Below, one piece after another: positions 1-5,363 of a stretch of 5,533 bases of DNA. The position numbers and the translations under genes were made by a program. Under the pieces are notes generated by a model that saw only the letters and a list, made by a program, of their open reading frames with translations, made no database searches and was not told the origin of the DNA. Origin of the DNA: an uncultured Ruaniaceae bacterium. Lineage in GTDB: Bacteria; Actinomycetota; Actinomycetes; Actinomycetales; Beutenbergiaceae. Within the stretch, counting starts at the first letter, position 1; each line of letters begins with the position of its first letter. Location of the stretch: positions 1 through 5,533 of the forward strand of contig CAMXUZ010000149.1 in NCBI GenBank assembly GCA_947251855.1, read 5' to 3'.

Positions 1-1245
1 GCCAGCGCGGAGCCCGGCCCGGGTCAGGACGGCGCGCCGGAGACGGGATCGCTCACGCTCTACAAGAAGACCCCCGTTGGCGGGGACGATCCGACGACGA
101 AGACGCCCGTTGTGGGCGTCACGTTCGAAGCGTGCCTGATCGACGGAATCGACCTGGAGGATCCGGCGAGTTGGGACGGTCTGGACGAGCTCGACCCCGC
201 GGACGTGGCGGCGGGAACAACGTGCTTCACCGACGTCACGGACGACGATGGCAAAGCGGAGTTCCCGAGCCTTCCCATTGGTGCCTACCTCGTGACGGAG
301 ACGGATGTCGGGGACAACCTCGTCACCACGGCCGCCGCGCCCTTCATCGTCACCATCCCCCGACCCGACGGCGAGAATGGCTGGAACTACGACGTCGTTG
401 CCTACCCCAAGAACGATCTCGGTGACACGCCGCAACCCACGAAGACCGCGGATGAGCCGGAGGAATGGGAACTGACCGGGGACGGCAATGAGGTTCTGTG
501 GACGATCTCCACGTCGGTTCCGGCGAGCGCGCTGGGCTACAAGGATTTCACGATCGAGGACGTGGTCTCTGACGGGCTCGAATTCAATGGCTGGGGCGAG
601 GTTGTGTTCGAGGGCGTGACCCTCGAGGCGGGGATCGACTACGAGATCGACGGCGCGACGATCGAATTCCTCGCACCGGGCCTTGCCACGCTGAGCGAGG
701 GCGGGACACTCACCGTCGGGGTTGAAACGACGGTCACGCAGGCCGGAACACTCGAGAACACGGCCAACATCGTCATCGATAACAACCCGTACGATCCGTC
801 GGGTACGACGAACTGGGCAACGCTCGCGATCACCAAGATCGACGGGGAAAGCGACGATGTGCTCGCGGGTGCCGAGTTCGACGTCCTCGATAAGGAATCC
901 GAAGAGCTCCTCGGTACGCTCACCACGGATGCCGCTGGGAACGCGTCGATCACCGTCTGGGTCGGTAACGATACGGACACCTACCGTGACGTCATCCTCA
1001 AGGAAACCAAGGCCCCGGCCGGTTACGTCCTGGCCGATGGAGATGGCGCCGAATACCGCCTGCAGGCAGGTGAAAGCGTCGAGACGTCGATCACGTCGGA
1101 TACGGTGACCAACACCAAGCAGGGTGTCCCCGCCCTTCCCCTCACCGGTGCGCAGGGGACCCTCCTGTTCACCATCGTCGGGATCGGGCTCATCGGCGCG
1201 GGTGCCGCAGCCGTGGCGGTGCGCCGTTCACGTGCTGACCACTAG
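1..1245 (+). CDS. SpaH/EbpB-type LPXTG-anchored major (backbone) pilin, 5' partial
   Basis: This is the backbone subunit of a covalently polymerised, sortase-assembled pilus on the cell surface. The frame is open from base 1 and encodes 414 residues. It begins Ala-Ser-Ala-Glu-Pro, possibly the end of a signal peptide, so only the leader is probably missing. The first domain (about 17-130) starts TGSLTLYKK and carries two cysteines (45 and 75) that could form a disulphide. The pilin motif WNYDVVAYPKND follows, with its linking lysine at 137 (codon 409-411). A central domain of about 145-275 starts at PTKTAD. A CnaB-like third domain starts at TKID (Lys279), has the E-box KETKAPAGY (Glu335, codon 1003-1005) and ends at VTNT (Asn371), which predicts a Lys279-Asn371 isopeptide bond. 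The cell-wall sorting signal is LPLTG (1135-1149), a hydrophobic stretch and the tail RRSRADH. The cognate sortase lies just downstream. Family assignment is secure; the isopeptide partners are inferred from family patterns. Confidence 0.95.
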   Translation, partial: ASAEPGPGQDGAPETGSLTLYKKTPVGGDDPTTKTPVVGVTFEACLIDGIDLEDPASWDGLDELDPADVAAGTTCFTDVTDDDGKAEFPSLPIGAYLVTETDVGDNLVTTAAAPFIVTIPRPDGENGWNYDVVAYPKNDLGDTPQPTKTADEPEEWELTGDGNEVLWTISTSVPASALGYKDFTIEDVVSDGLEFNGWGEVVFEGVTLEAGIDYEIDGATIEFLAPGLATLSEGGTLTVGVETTVTQAGTLENTANIVIDNNPYDPSGTTNWATLAITKIDGESDDVLAGAEFDVLDKESEELLGTLTTDAAGNASITVWVGNDTDTYRDVILKETKAPAGYVLADGDGAEYRLQAGESVETSITSDTVTNTKQGVPALPLTGAQGTLLFTIVGIGLIGAGAAAVAVRRSRADH

Positions 1246-1256
1246 GGTCTGACCCT

Positions 1257-1290
1257 CTGAGGGCGGGAGCAGCAACGTTCCCGCCCTCAG
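1257..1290 (+). terminator. Strong stem-loop between pilin and sortase genes, possible attenuator
   Basis: A perfect 12-bp inverted repeat has arms CTGAGGGCGGGA (1257-1268) and TCCCGCCCTCAG (1279-1290). A C-G pair and a G-U pair can extend it to 14 bp with a six-base loop. It begins 11 bases after the pilin stop codon. A smaller hairpin, AGGGT-CTG-ACCCT (1244-1256), directly precedes it and overlaps that stop. No T-run follows, so it is not a classical intrinsic terminator, although such hairpins do act as terminators or 3'-end stabilisers in high-GC actinobacteria. By inference, it would let pilin mRNA greatly outnumber sortase mRNA within one operon. Confidence 0.7.
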
Positions 1291-1312
1291 GCGTGCCGAG
1301 ACGGATGGAGAC

Positions 1313-2356
1313 ATGGCAACATTGACGCGGCGCCACAGCAGTGGAAGGAGCGGCTGGAGCACCCCGCAGCAGTGGCGGATGCCTTGGGGGACCGCTGCCA
1401 TCGGGCTGGTGATGTTCCTGGGAGTGCTCCTCATCCTGTACCCGTCGACGGCGAGCTGGTTCGCCCAGTACAACCAATCCAGAATCATCGAGAACACCAG
1501 CGCTCGGACCGATGAGGGGCCGCCCTCGCGCCTGCAGAACGAACTTGCGCGGGCTCGCGAATACAACGATGCCCTGGCCATCGGGCAGTCGGTGCTCAGC
1601 CCCGAGAGCAACGTGCCGACCAGCCAGAGCGCGGCCGTGGGCGGGTTCGATTACCACGATCTCCTCAAGGCCAGCCCTGACGGCGTCATGGCGCGGATCC
1701 GAATTCCCGCTATCGGCGTCGAGCTGCCGATCTATCACGGCACCAGCGATGAGGTTCTCGCCAAGGGGGTGGGCCATCTCGAGGGGAGCTCCTTGCCCGT
1801 GGGGGGAACCTCCCAACATTCGGTGCTCACGGCTCACCGCGGCCTGCCCTCAGCCGAACTGTTCAACAACCTGCACAAGCTCACCGTGGGCGACACTTTC
1901 ACGGTCGAAGCTTTCGGTGAGGTGTTCACCTACCGCGCCACCCGGACGGCGACGATCCTCCCGGACGAGACTCAGAGCCTGCTACCGCAACAGGGCGAGG
2001 ACCTCATGACCCTGGTCACGTGTACCCCGCTGGGCATCAACAGCCACCGGTACCTCGTCACCGGGGAGCGCGTCTCTCCCACGCCGATCGGAGATGTGCA
2101 GCGGGCAGGGTCGTCCCCGCAGATACCGGGATTCCCGTGGTGGGCCCTCGCGCTGGCGGCCGCGATCGGTGGCTATGCGGGCGTCGTCATCCGAAGCGGG
2201 AAACCGAAATCCACGAGCAACGCGCGGGCACGTTCCCGCCACCGCGGCGCCCCACGCCTGTTAGGGTATGGCGCAAGTCACATGGATGACGTTTTCGGAC
2301 CCGACGATGGAGACGGTGATGGAGAAGTTAGCTCAACGGCTCGGACTCAAAACTAA
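1313..2356 (+). CDS. srtC: Class C (pilin-polymerising) sortase
   Basis: This membrane-bound cysteine transpeptidase cleaves the pilin LPXTG signal and joins the threonine to the pilin-motif lysine of the next subunit. The 347-residue protein has an N-terminal membrane helix (about 27-43), an exoplasmic sortase domain (about 85-255), a second membrane helix (about 275-294) and a charged cytoplasmic tail. The class C core is clear: IRIPAIGVELPIYHGTS, GVGHLEGSSLPVGG, the catalytic His175 in LTAHRG, Cys237 in LVTCTP and Arg246 in NSHRYLV. The DP-aromatic lid tripeptide common in class C enzymes is not evident before the core; the region reads LSPESNVP. The start at 1313 has only a closely spaced GGAG (1307-1310), and ATG 1379 is an alternative. 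The last 38 bases overlap the chosen start of the transporter gene, and the tail after residue 295 is acidic at its end. The gene follows the pilin on the same strand, 67 bp away. Confidence 0.95.
   Translation: MATLTRRHSSGRSGWSTPQQWRMPWGTAAIGLVMFLGVLLILYPSTASWFAQYNQSRIIENTSARTDEGPPSRLQNELARAREYNDALAIGQSVLSPESNVPTSQSAAVGGFDYHDLLKASPDGVMARIRIPAIGVELPIYHGTSDEVLAKGVGHLEGSSLPVGGTSQHSVLTAHRGLPSAELFNNLHKLTVGDTFTVEAFGEVFTYRATRTATILPDETQSLLPQQGEDLMTLVTCTPLGINSHRYLVTGERVSPTPIGDVQRAGSSPQIPGFPWWALALAAAIGGYAGVVIRSGKPKSTSNARARSRHRGAPRLLGYGASHMDDVFGPDDGDGDGEVSSTARTQN
2262..2267 (+). promoter_or_regulatory. Weak candidate -10 element for the BCCT gene inside the sortase gene
   Basis: TAGGGT fits the actinobacterial TAnnnT -10 pattern. 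It would place a transcription start near 2274, giving a leader of about 45 bases to ATG 2319 that includes the ribosome binding site. No recognisable -35 box lies 16-18 bases upstream; the sequence there is CCACCG. The call therefore rests on the -10 and its position alone. Read-through from the pilus operon is the alternative source of transporter mRNA. Confidence 0.25.
2309..2312 (+). promoter_or_regulatory. Ribosome binding site that decides the BCCT start
   Basis: GGAG stands six bases before ATG 2319. The upstream in-frame ATG at 2268 is preceded only by AGGG one base away, which is too close to be used efficiently. The bases after 2319 are unusually A/T-rich for this window, as is common just after a real start. 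Homologous BCCT proteins, as I recall them, begin shortly before the LGLKTNPQIFF-type segment, which also favours 2319. Confidence 0.6.
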
Positions 2357-3926
2357 CCCCCAGATATTTTTCTGGTCCGCAGGCCTGATGGTGCTGTTCC
2401 TCATCCTCGTGCTCGTGTTCCAAGAACCCGTCGCGAGGATCTTTACTTCCAGCCGATTGTGGGTGGTGACCAACCTGGGCTGGTTCTTCGTACTCGGGGT
2501 GAGTGCGTGGCTGCTGTTCCTCATCTGGGCCGCGGTGAGCAAATACGGCAAGATCCGGTTGGGGAAGGACGGCGACAAACCCCGATACTCCAACGTTTCG
2601 TGGTTCACCATGCTGTTCGCCGGGGGGATCGGCACGGTGCTGATGTTCTGGGGCGTGGCAGAGCCGATCTCTCACTTCGCCCAGCCGCCCATGCCGGATG
2701 TGCAACCCTTCAGCGCCGAGGCGGCGGAAGACGCGATGGGGTTTTCCATCTATCACCTCGGTCTGCATACGTGGACGATCTTCACCCTCCCCGGCCTCGC
2801 GTTCGGCTACTTCATCTACCGTTACGATCTGCCGATGCGGGTCTCCTCGGTGTTCTATCCGTTCCTGAAAGAGAAGATCTACGGGCCCATCGGTAAAACC
2901 ATCGACGTGTTCGCGATCCTGGGAACCCTGTTCGGACTCGCCGTCTCGCTCGGGCTCGGCACTTCCCAGATCAACGCTGGCCTCAACCACCTGTTCGGGG
3001 TGCCCGATAGCGTGTGGCCGAAGGTCCTCATCATCACGCTCCTGACCGCGGTAGCCACCTGGTCGATCGTGCGGGGCCTGGATAAGGGCGTGAAGTTCCT
3101 CTCCAATCTCAACATCGGCATGGCGGTCGGGCTCATGCTGTTCGTGCTCTTCTTCGGGGACACGATCTTCCTCCTGCGGCAACTCATCGAGTCCGTGGGA
3201 ATCTATGCGCAGAACATCATTCCGCTCTCGTTCTGGAACGACGCGATGAGCCAATTCACCACCGAGGGCTGGGGCTGGCAGATCGACTGGACGGTGTTCT
3301 ACTGGGCGTGGACCGTCACCTGGTCCCCATTCATGGGAGTGTTCCTCGCCCGGATCTCCCGCGGGCGCACGATCCGCGAATTCGTCATCGGGGTGCTCCT
3401 CGCGCCGGCCACCTTCACGCTCATCTGGTTCGTCATCTTCGGCTGGAGCGCGATGGAGCTCGATGGCATCGGCGGCATGGGTGGCGCGATTTCGGACATG
3501 GTCGTCAACCAGGGGCAGGTGCCGATCGCGATCTACGAGTTCCTCGAACATTTCCCCGCCGCGCAGCTCGTGCAGGGGCTCGCCGTGGTCATCGTTGCGC
3601 TGTTCTTCGCCACCTCTTCCGACTCTGCTTCCCTCGTGGTGGACATGCTCTGCACCGGGAAAGAAACTCCCGGACCCGTCCGGCAGCGGGTGTTCTGGGG
3701 CGTGGCAGAAGGCGCCGTAGCCGCGGTGCTCATCGTTCTGGGCGGGGAAGCAGGGATCGAGGCGCTGCAAGAAGTGATCACGGTCGTCGGATTGCCGATC
3801 TTCGTCATGGTGTTCACGATGCTGTTCGCCCTCGTGCATGCCTTGCGCCGAGAACGGATCGAAGTGCTCGTGCCCGCGGCGCCCGGTGCCCGGGAGCAGG
3901 AGTCGCAGGAGACCAAACCCGGGTGA
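2319..3926 (+). CDS. BCCT-family (betaine/carnitine/choline-type) sodium-coupled transporter, substrate uncertain
   Basis: This is a secondary transporter of the cytoplasmic membrane, 535 residues from ATG 2319 (552 from ATG 2268). About twelve membrane helices can be placed, at roughly 16-34, 48-73, 94-116, 142-168, 194-218, 236-251, 264-280, 324-347, 355-375, 418-438, 458-476 and 486-509. Family marks are WGVAEP in helix 3, LGLGTSQI in helix 5 and the signature region DWTVFYWAWTVTWSPF followed by ARISRGRTIREF. The Thr432-Ser433 pair in FFATSSDSAS matches the sodium-site residues of BetP helix 10. Three of the four BetP aromatic-box positions differ, by alignment from memory: Leu147 for Trp189, Phe155 for Tyr197 and Thr332 for Trp374; Trp152 keeps Trp194. 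The C-terminal tail is short, unlike the long osmosensing tail of BetP. The neighbouring racemase-type genes suggest uptake of a catabolic substrate rather than an osmolyte. Confidence 0.93.
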   Translation: MEKLAQRLGLKTNPQIFFWSAGLMVLFLILVLVFQEPVARIFTSSRLWVVTNLGWFFVLGVSAWLLFLIWAAVSKYGKIRLGKDGDKPRYSNVSWFTMLFAGGIGTVLMFWGVAEPISHFAQPPMPDVQPFSAEAAEDAMGFSIYHLGLHTWTIFTLPGLAFGYFIYRYDLPMRVSSVFYPFLKEKIYGPIGKTIDVFAILGTLFGLAVSLGLGTSQINAGLNHLFGVPDSVWPKVLIITLLTAVATWSIVRGLDKGVKFLSNLNIGMAVGLMLFVLFFGDTIFLLRQLIESVGIYAQNIIPLSFWNDAMSQFTTEGWGWQIDWTVFYWAWTVTWSPFMGVFLARISRGRTIREFVIGVLLAPATFTLIWFVIFGWSAMELDGIGGMGGAISDMVVNQGQVPIAIYEFLEHFPAAQLVQGLAVVIVALFFATSSDSASLVVDMLCTGKETPGPVRQRVFWGVAEGAVAAVLIVLGGEAGIEALQEVITVVGLPIFVMVFTMLFALVHALRRERIEVLVPAAPGAREQESQETKPG

Positions 3927-3942
3927 GCCTGACCTTTCGATT

Positions 3943-3963
3943 CCCGCAGAATGGCGCGGGTTT
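3943..3963 (+). terminator. Short GC hairpin plus TTT after the BCCT gene
   Basis: CCCGC (3943-3947) and GCGGG (3956-3960) form a 5-bp stem with an eight-base loop, followed by TTT. It lies 16 bases after the transporter stop codon. The stem is short and the T-run minimal, so termination may be partial. The trailing T residues also form the start of the -35 box of the next promoter. Confidence 0.35.
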
Positions 3964-3989
3964 ACAGGTATGATGGGGGCCCCTACCAT
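3961..3989 (+). promoter_or_regulatory. Sigma-70-type promoter for the racemase-family gene
   Basis: TTTACA (3961-3966) matches five of six bases of the -35 consensus. After exactly 17 bases comes TACCAT (3984-3989), which fits the actinobacterial TAnnnT -10 pattern. Transcription would start near 3994-3997, giving a leader of about 30 bases to ATG 4026. It is the best-formed promoter in the window. The 24-bp palindrome at 3968-3991 lies across its spacer and -10 box. Confidence 0.6.
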
Positions 3990-3991
3990 AC
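3968..3991 (+). promoter_or_regulatory. 24-bp imperfect palindrome, candidate repressor operator
   Basis: The outer half-sites are GTATG (3968-3972) and CATAC (3987-3991), and the centre is GGGGCCCC (3976-3983). Ten of the twelve symmetric positions pair. The dyad covers almost the whole promoter spacer and the entire -10 box, the classic position for a dimeric repressor that blocks RNA polymerase. No regulator gene is in the window, so the protein that binds is unknown. An RNA hairpin is less likely, because the site would lie mostly upstream of the predicted transcript start. Confidence 0.55.
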
Positions 3992-4025
3992 AAGCTACAT
4001 CGGCCTCGTCTTCGAAAGAAGTGTG

Positions 4026-4820
4026 ATGATGAATGTCTTCTTTGTGCCCAAGGAGCGTGAAGCCTTCGGAGTAGTAGTCCCGTTCGATATGGAACTGGAC
4101 TCAGAACTGTGGCGATGGGTTCCCGCTGACGTCGATCTGCTCATCACCCGCACCCCGTACGTCGACGCGGCCGTCGACGTCGATTTCATCCGAGAGATCT
4201 CCCACGCCGACGCGCTCGCCCGCGCCTCGCGCAGCTTGACCGCCGGGCGCGCCCGCACGGTGGCCTACGCGTGTGCCTCGGGAAGCTTCATCGGTGGAAC
4301 CGGGGGAGAGCGCGAGATCCGCGACGCCATGGTCGCAGCGGGAGCGGAGCACGCGCTCACCACCTCCGGCGCATTCGTTGAAGCCCTCGCGCATCTCGGT
4401 GTCAACCGGGTCGCGGTCGCGACACCGTATGTCGCCCAACTCTCGCGTTTCCTCGACCGATTCCTCCGCGAGTACGAGGTCGAGGTCGTCAACCACGGCG
4501 CCCTCGGTTTTGACCGCGAGATCTGGGGAGTGAGCCAGCTCGTGACGGCGGACCTCGTCCGCGAAGTCGATCATCCCGACGCGCAGGCGATCCTCGTCAG
4601 TTGCACGAACCTGGCCACGTACGACGTCATCGCGGCACTGGAACACGAGCTCGGCAAGCCCGTCATCACCGCGAATCAGGCAACGATCTGGGCGGCCCTA
4701 CGGCGCTTGGGGCGCAGCGCGGTCGGGCCCGAGCAGCGACTCCTTCATCAAACGGGTGCCATCCCCATCGTCCCCTCTGCTCACGACGTGATCATCGGCG
4801 AGGCCGAGACGATTGCCTGA
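4026..4820 (+). CDS. Maleate isomerase / Asp-Glu racemase superfamily protein
   Basis: This is a 264-residue, probably cytosolic enzyme of the superfamily that includes maleate cis-trans isomerase, arylmalonate decarboxylase and Asp/Glu/hydantoin racemases. Two pseudo-symmetric catalytic cysteines are visible: Cys83 in YACASGSF and Cys193 in VSCTNLATYD. TPY with Tyr135 and NQATIWAALR (217-226) are also typical. Having both cysteines argues against an arylmalonate decarboxylase, which keeps only the second. The N-terminal loop reads VVVPFDMELD, where maleate isomerases usually have an Asn-containing PSSN-like segment, so maleate itself may not be the substrate. I chose ATG 4026 (ATG 4029 is equivalent) because the family's FGVVVP strand follows soon after and because a start at 3951 would lie upstream of the promoter. 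The ribosome site is weak (AAAGAAG, 4015-4021). Family assignment is firm; the exact reaction is unknown. Confidence 0.88.
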   Translation: MMNVFFVPKEREAFGVVVPFDMELDSELWRWVPADVDLLITRTPYVDAAVDVDFIREISHADALARASRSLTAGRARTVAYACASGSFIGGTGGEREIRDAMVAAGAEHALTTSGAFVEALAHLGVNRVAVATPYVAQLSRFLDRFLREYEVEVVNHGALGFDREIWGVSQLVTADLVREVDHPDAQAILVSCTNLATYDVIAALEHELGKPVITANQATIWAALRRLGRSAVGPEQRLLHQTGAIPIVPSAHDVIIGEAETIA

Positions 4821-4824
4821 TGCC

Positions 4825-5319
4825 TCACGCTCGTTCGAACCGCAATGTTTCCCCGGCGGCGCCGTTCATCCACACGTCCTGGCAGGCCGCGGCGAACTCG
4901 GCCAACCCCTCTTCGATCGCGGCAAAGACGTTCCCGGGGATCCAACCGACGTCCCCGTTGATGAGCAGATTGTTACGGCCGTAGAACACGGCGAGATCAA
5001 CGATGTCCGTGCCCGTGTCGCCCCCTTCTCCTTCGCGATACCCGTAACCGGGGTTGCCGAGCTCGGTGGCGGAGAAGCGGAAATAGCAGACGTCGCCGGG
5101 GATCGGGGTGACCGTGGTGTTTTCCGGCCCCGGGTCGCTGGCGAAGGCGGGGACGAGGTTATAGATCTCATTCCGCGCGTATTTGCCGTGGTAGACCTGG
5201 CTCACCTGCGGAAGTGCGTCCCAGACCGCGGCGGCGGTCCGGGGTGCTTCCTCCTCAAGGAGCCGCGCCCGGCAGGACACCCCCCGCTTCTCCAGCGTAA
5301 TGGTGATGTATCGACTCAT
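4825..5319 (-). CDS. DUF3830 family protein (cyclophilin-like fold), function unknown
   Basis: The protein has 164 residues and no signal peptide or membrane segment, so it is probably cytosolic. I recognise the DUF3830 pattern from memory: an N-terminal ITLEKRGVSCRARLLEEEAP strand-turn region, TAAAVWDALP (28-37), YARNEIYNLVP (47-57), TPIPGDVCYF (71-80), DLAVFYGRNNLL (108-119), then GWIPGNVFA (125-133) and a C-terminal helix EGLAEFAAACQDVW. The length is normal for the family. The family is related to cyclophilin-like domains but has no established reaction that I know of. The gene is convergent with the racemase-type gene (stop codons 4 bp apart) and divergent from a second such gene 44 bp away. 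This suggests a role linked to the same pathway; that is inference from context. Confidence 0.88.
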   Translation of the reverse strand: MSRYITITLEKRGVSCRARLLEEEAPRTAAAVWDALPQVSQVYHGKYARNEIYNLVPAFASDPGPENTTVTPIPGDVCYFRFSATELGNPGYGYREGEGGDTGTDIVDLAVFYGRNNLLINGDVGWIPGNVFAAIEEGLAEFAAACQDVWMNGAAGETLRFERA

Positions 5320-5322
5320 TTC

Positions 5323-5328
5323 TCCTCC
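5323..5328 (-). promoter_or_regulatory. Ribosome binding site of the DUF3830 gene
   Basis: On the minus strand this reads GGAGGA, three bases before the ATG whose first base is at 5319. It is the strongest Shine-Dalgarno sequence in the window and fixes the start of the gene. Confidence 0.75.
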
Positions 5329-5331
5329 AGC

Positions 5332-5343
5332 TGCTCTCGAGCA
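5332..5343. promoter_or_regulatory. Small dyad in the divergent intergenic gap
   Basis: TGCTC (5332-5336) and GAGCA (5339-5343) are inverted around two bases, near the middle of the 44-bp gap between divergent start codons. It could be an operator shared by both genes. A dyad this short arises easily by chance, and the gap also holds the simple palindromes CAGCTG and CTCGAG. Confidence 0.2.
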
Positions 5344-5350
5344 CGATTGC

Positions 5351-5357
5351 GAAAGGA
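5351..5357 (+). promoter_or_regulatory. Ribosome binding site selecting GTG 5364
   Basis: GAAAGGA stands six bases before GTG 5364. It supports this GTG as the start of the last gene; the next in-frame ATG, at 5421, falls inside the conserved N-terminal region. Confidence 0.7.
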
Positions 5358-5363
5358 CCCCAC

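Noticed and set aside
2224..2239. GCGGG/CCCGC hairpin in the sortase tail as a terminator
   Set aside because: The 5-bp stem lies within coding sequence and has no following T-run; such stems are frequent by chance at this GC content.
3969..3974. TATGAT as an alternative -10 box
   Set aside because: It resembles a -10 consensus but has no suitable -35 box 16-18 bases upstream. The TTTACA/TACCAT pair with a 17-base spacer is a better fit.
2328..3989. A 553-codon open frame on the minus strand opposite the transporter gene
   Set aside because: Its product is rich in His, Glu, Asp, Arg and Pro with no recognisable domain, as expected from the antisense of a G/C-biased membrane-protein gene. 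The plus-strand BCCT protein is unmistakable.
3951..4025. N-terminal extension of the racemase-type protein from ATG 3951
   Set aside because: This would put the promoter and palindrome inside the coding region, has no proper ribosome site, and adds 25 residues (MARVYRYDGG...) not expected before the first strand of the fold.
4101..4646. Minus-strand 181-codon open frame opposite the racemase-type gene
   Set aside because: It is a low-complexity, highly charged antisense shadow of a well-supported plus-strand gene.
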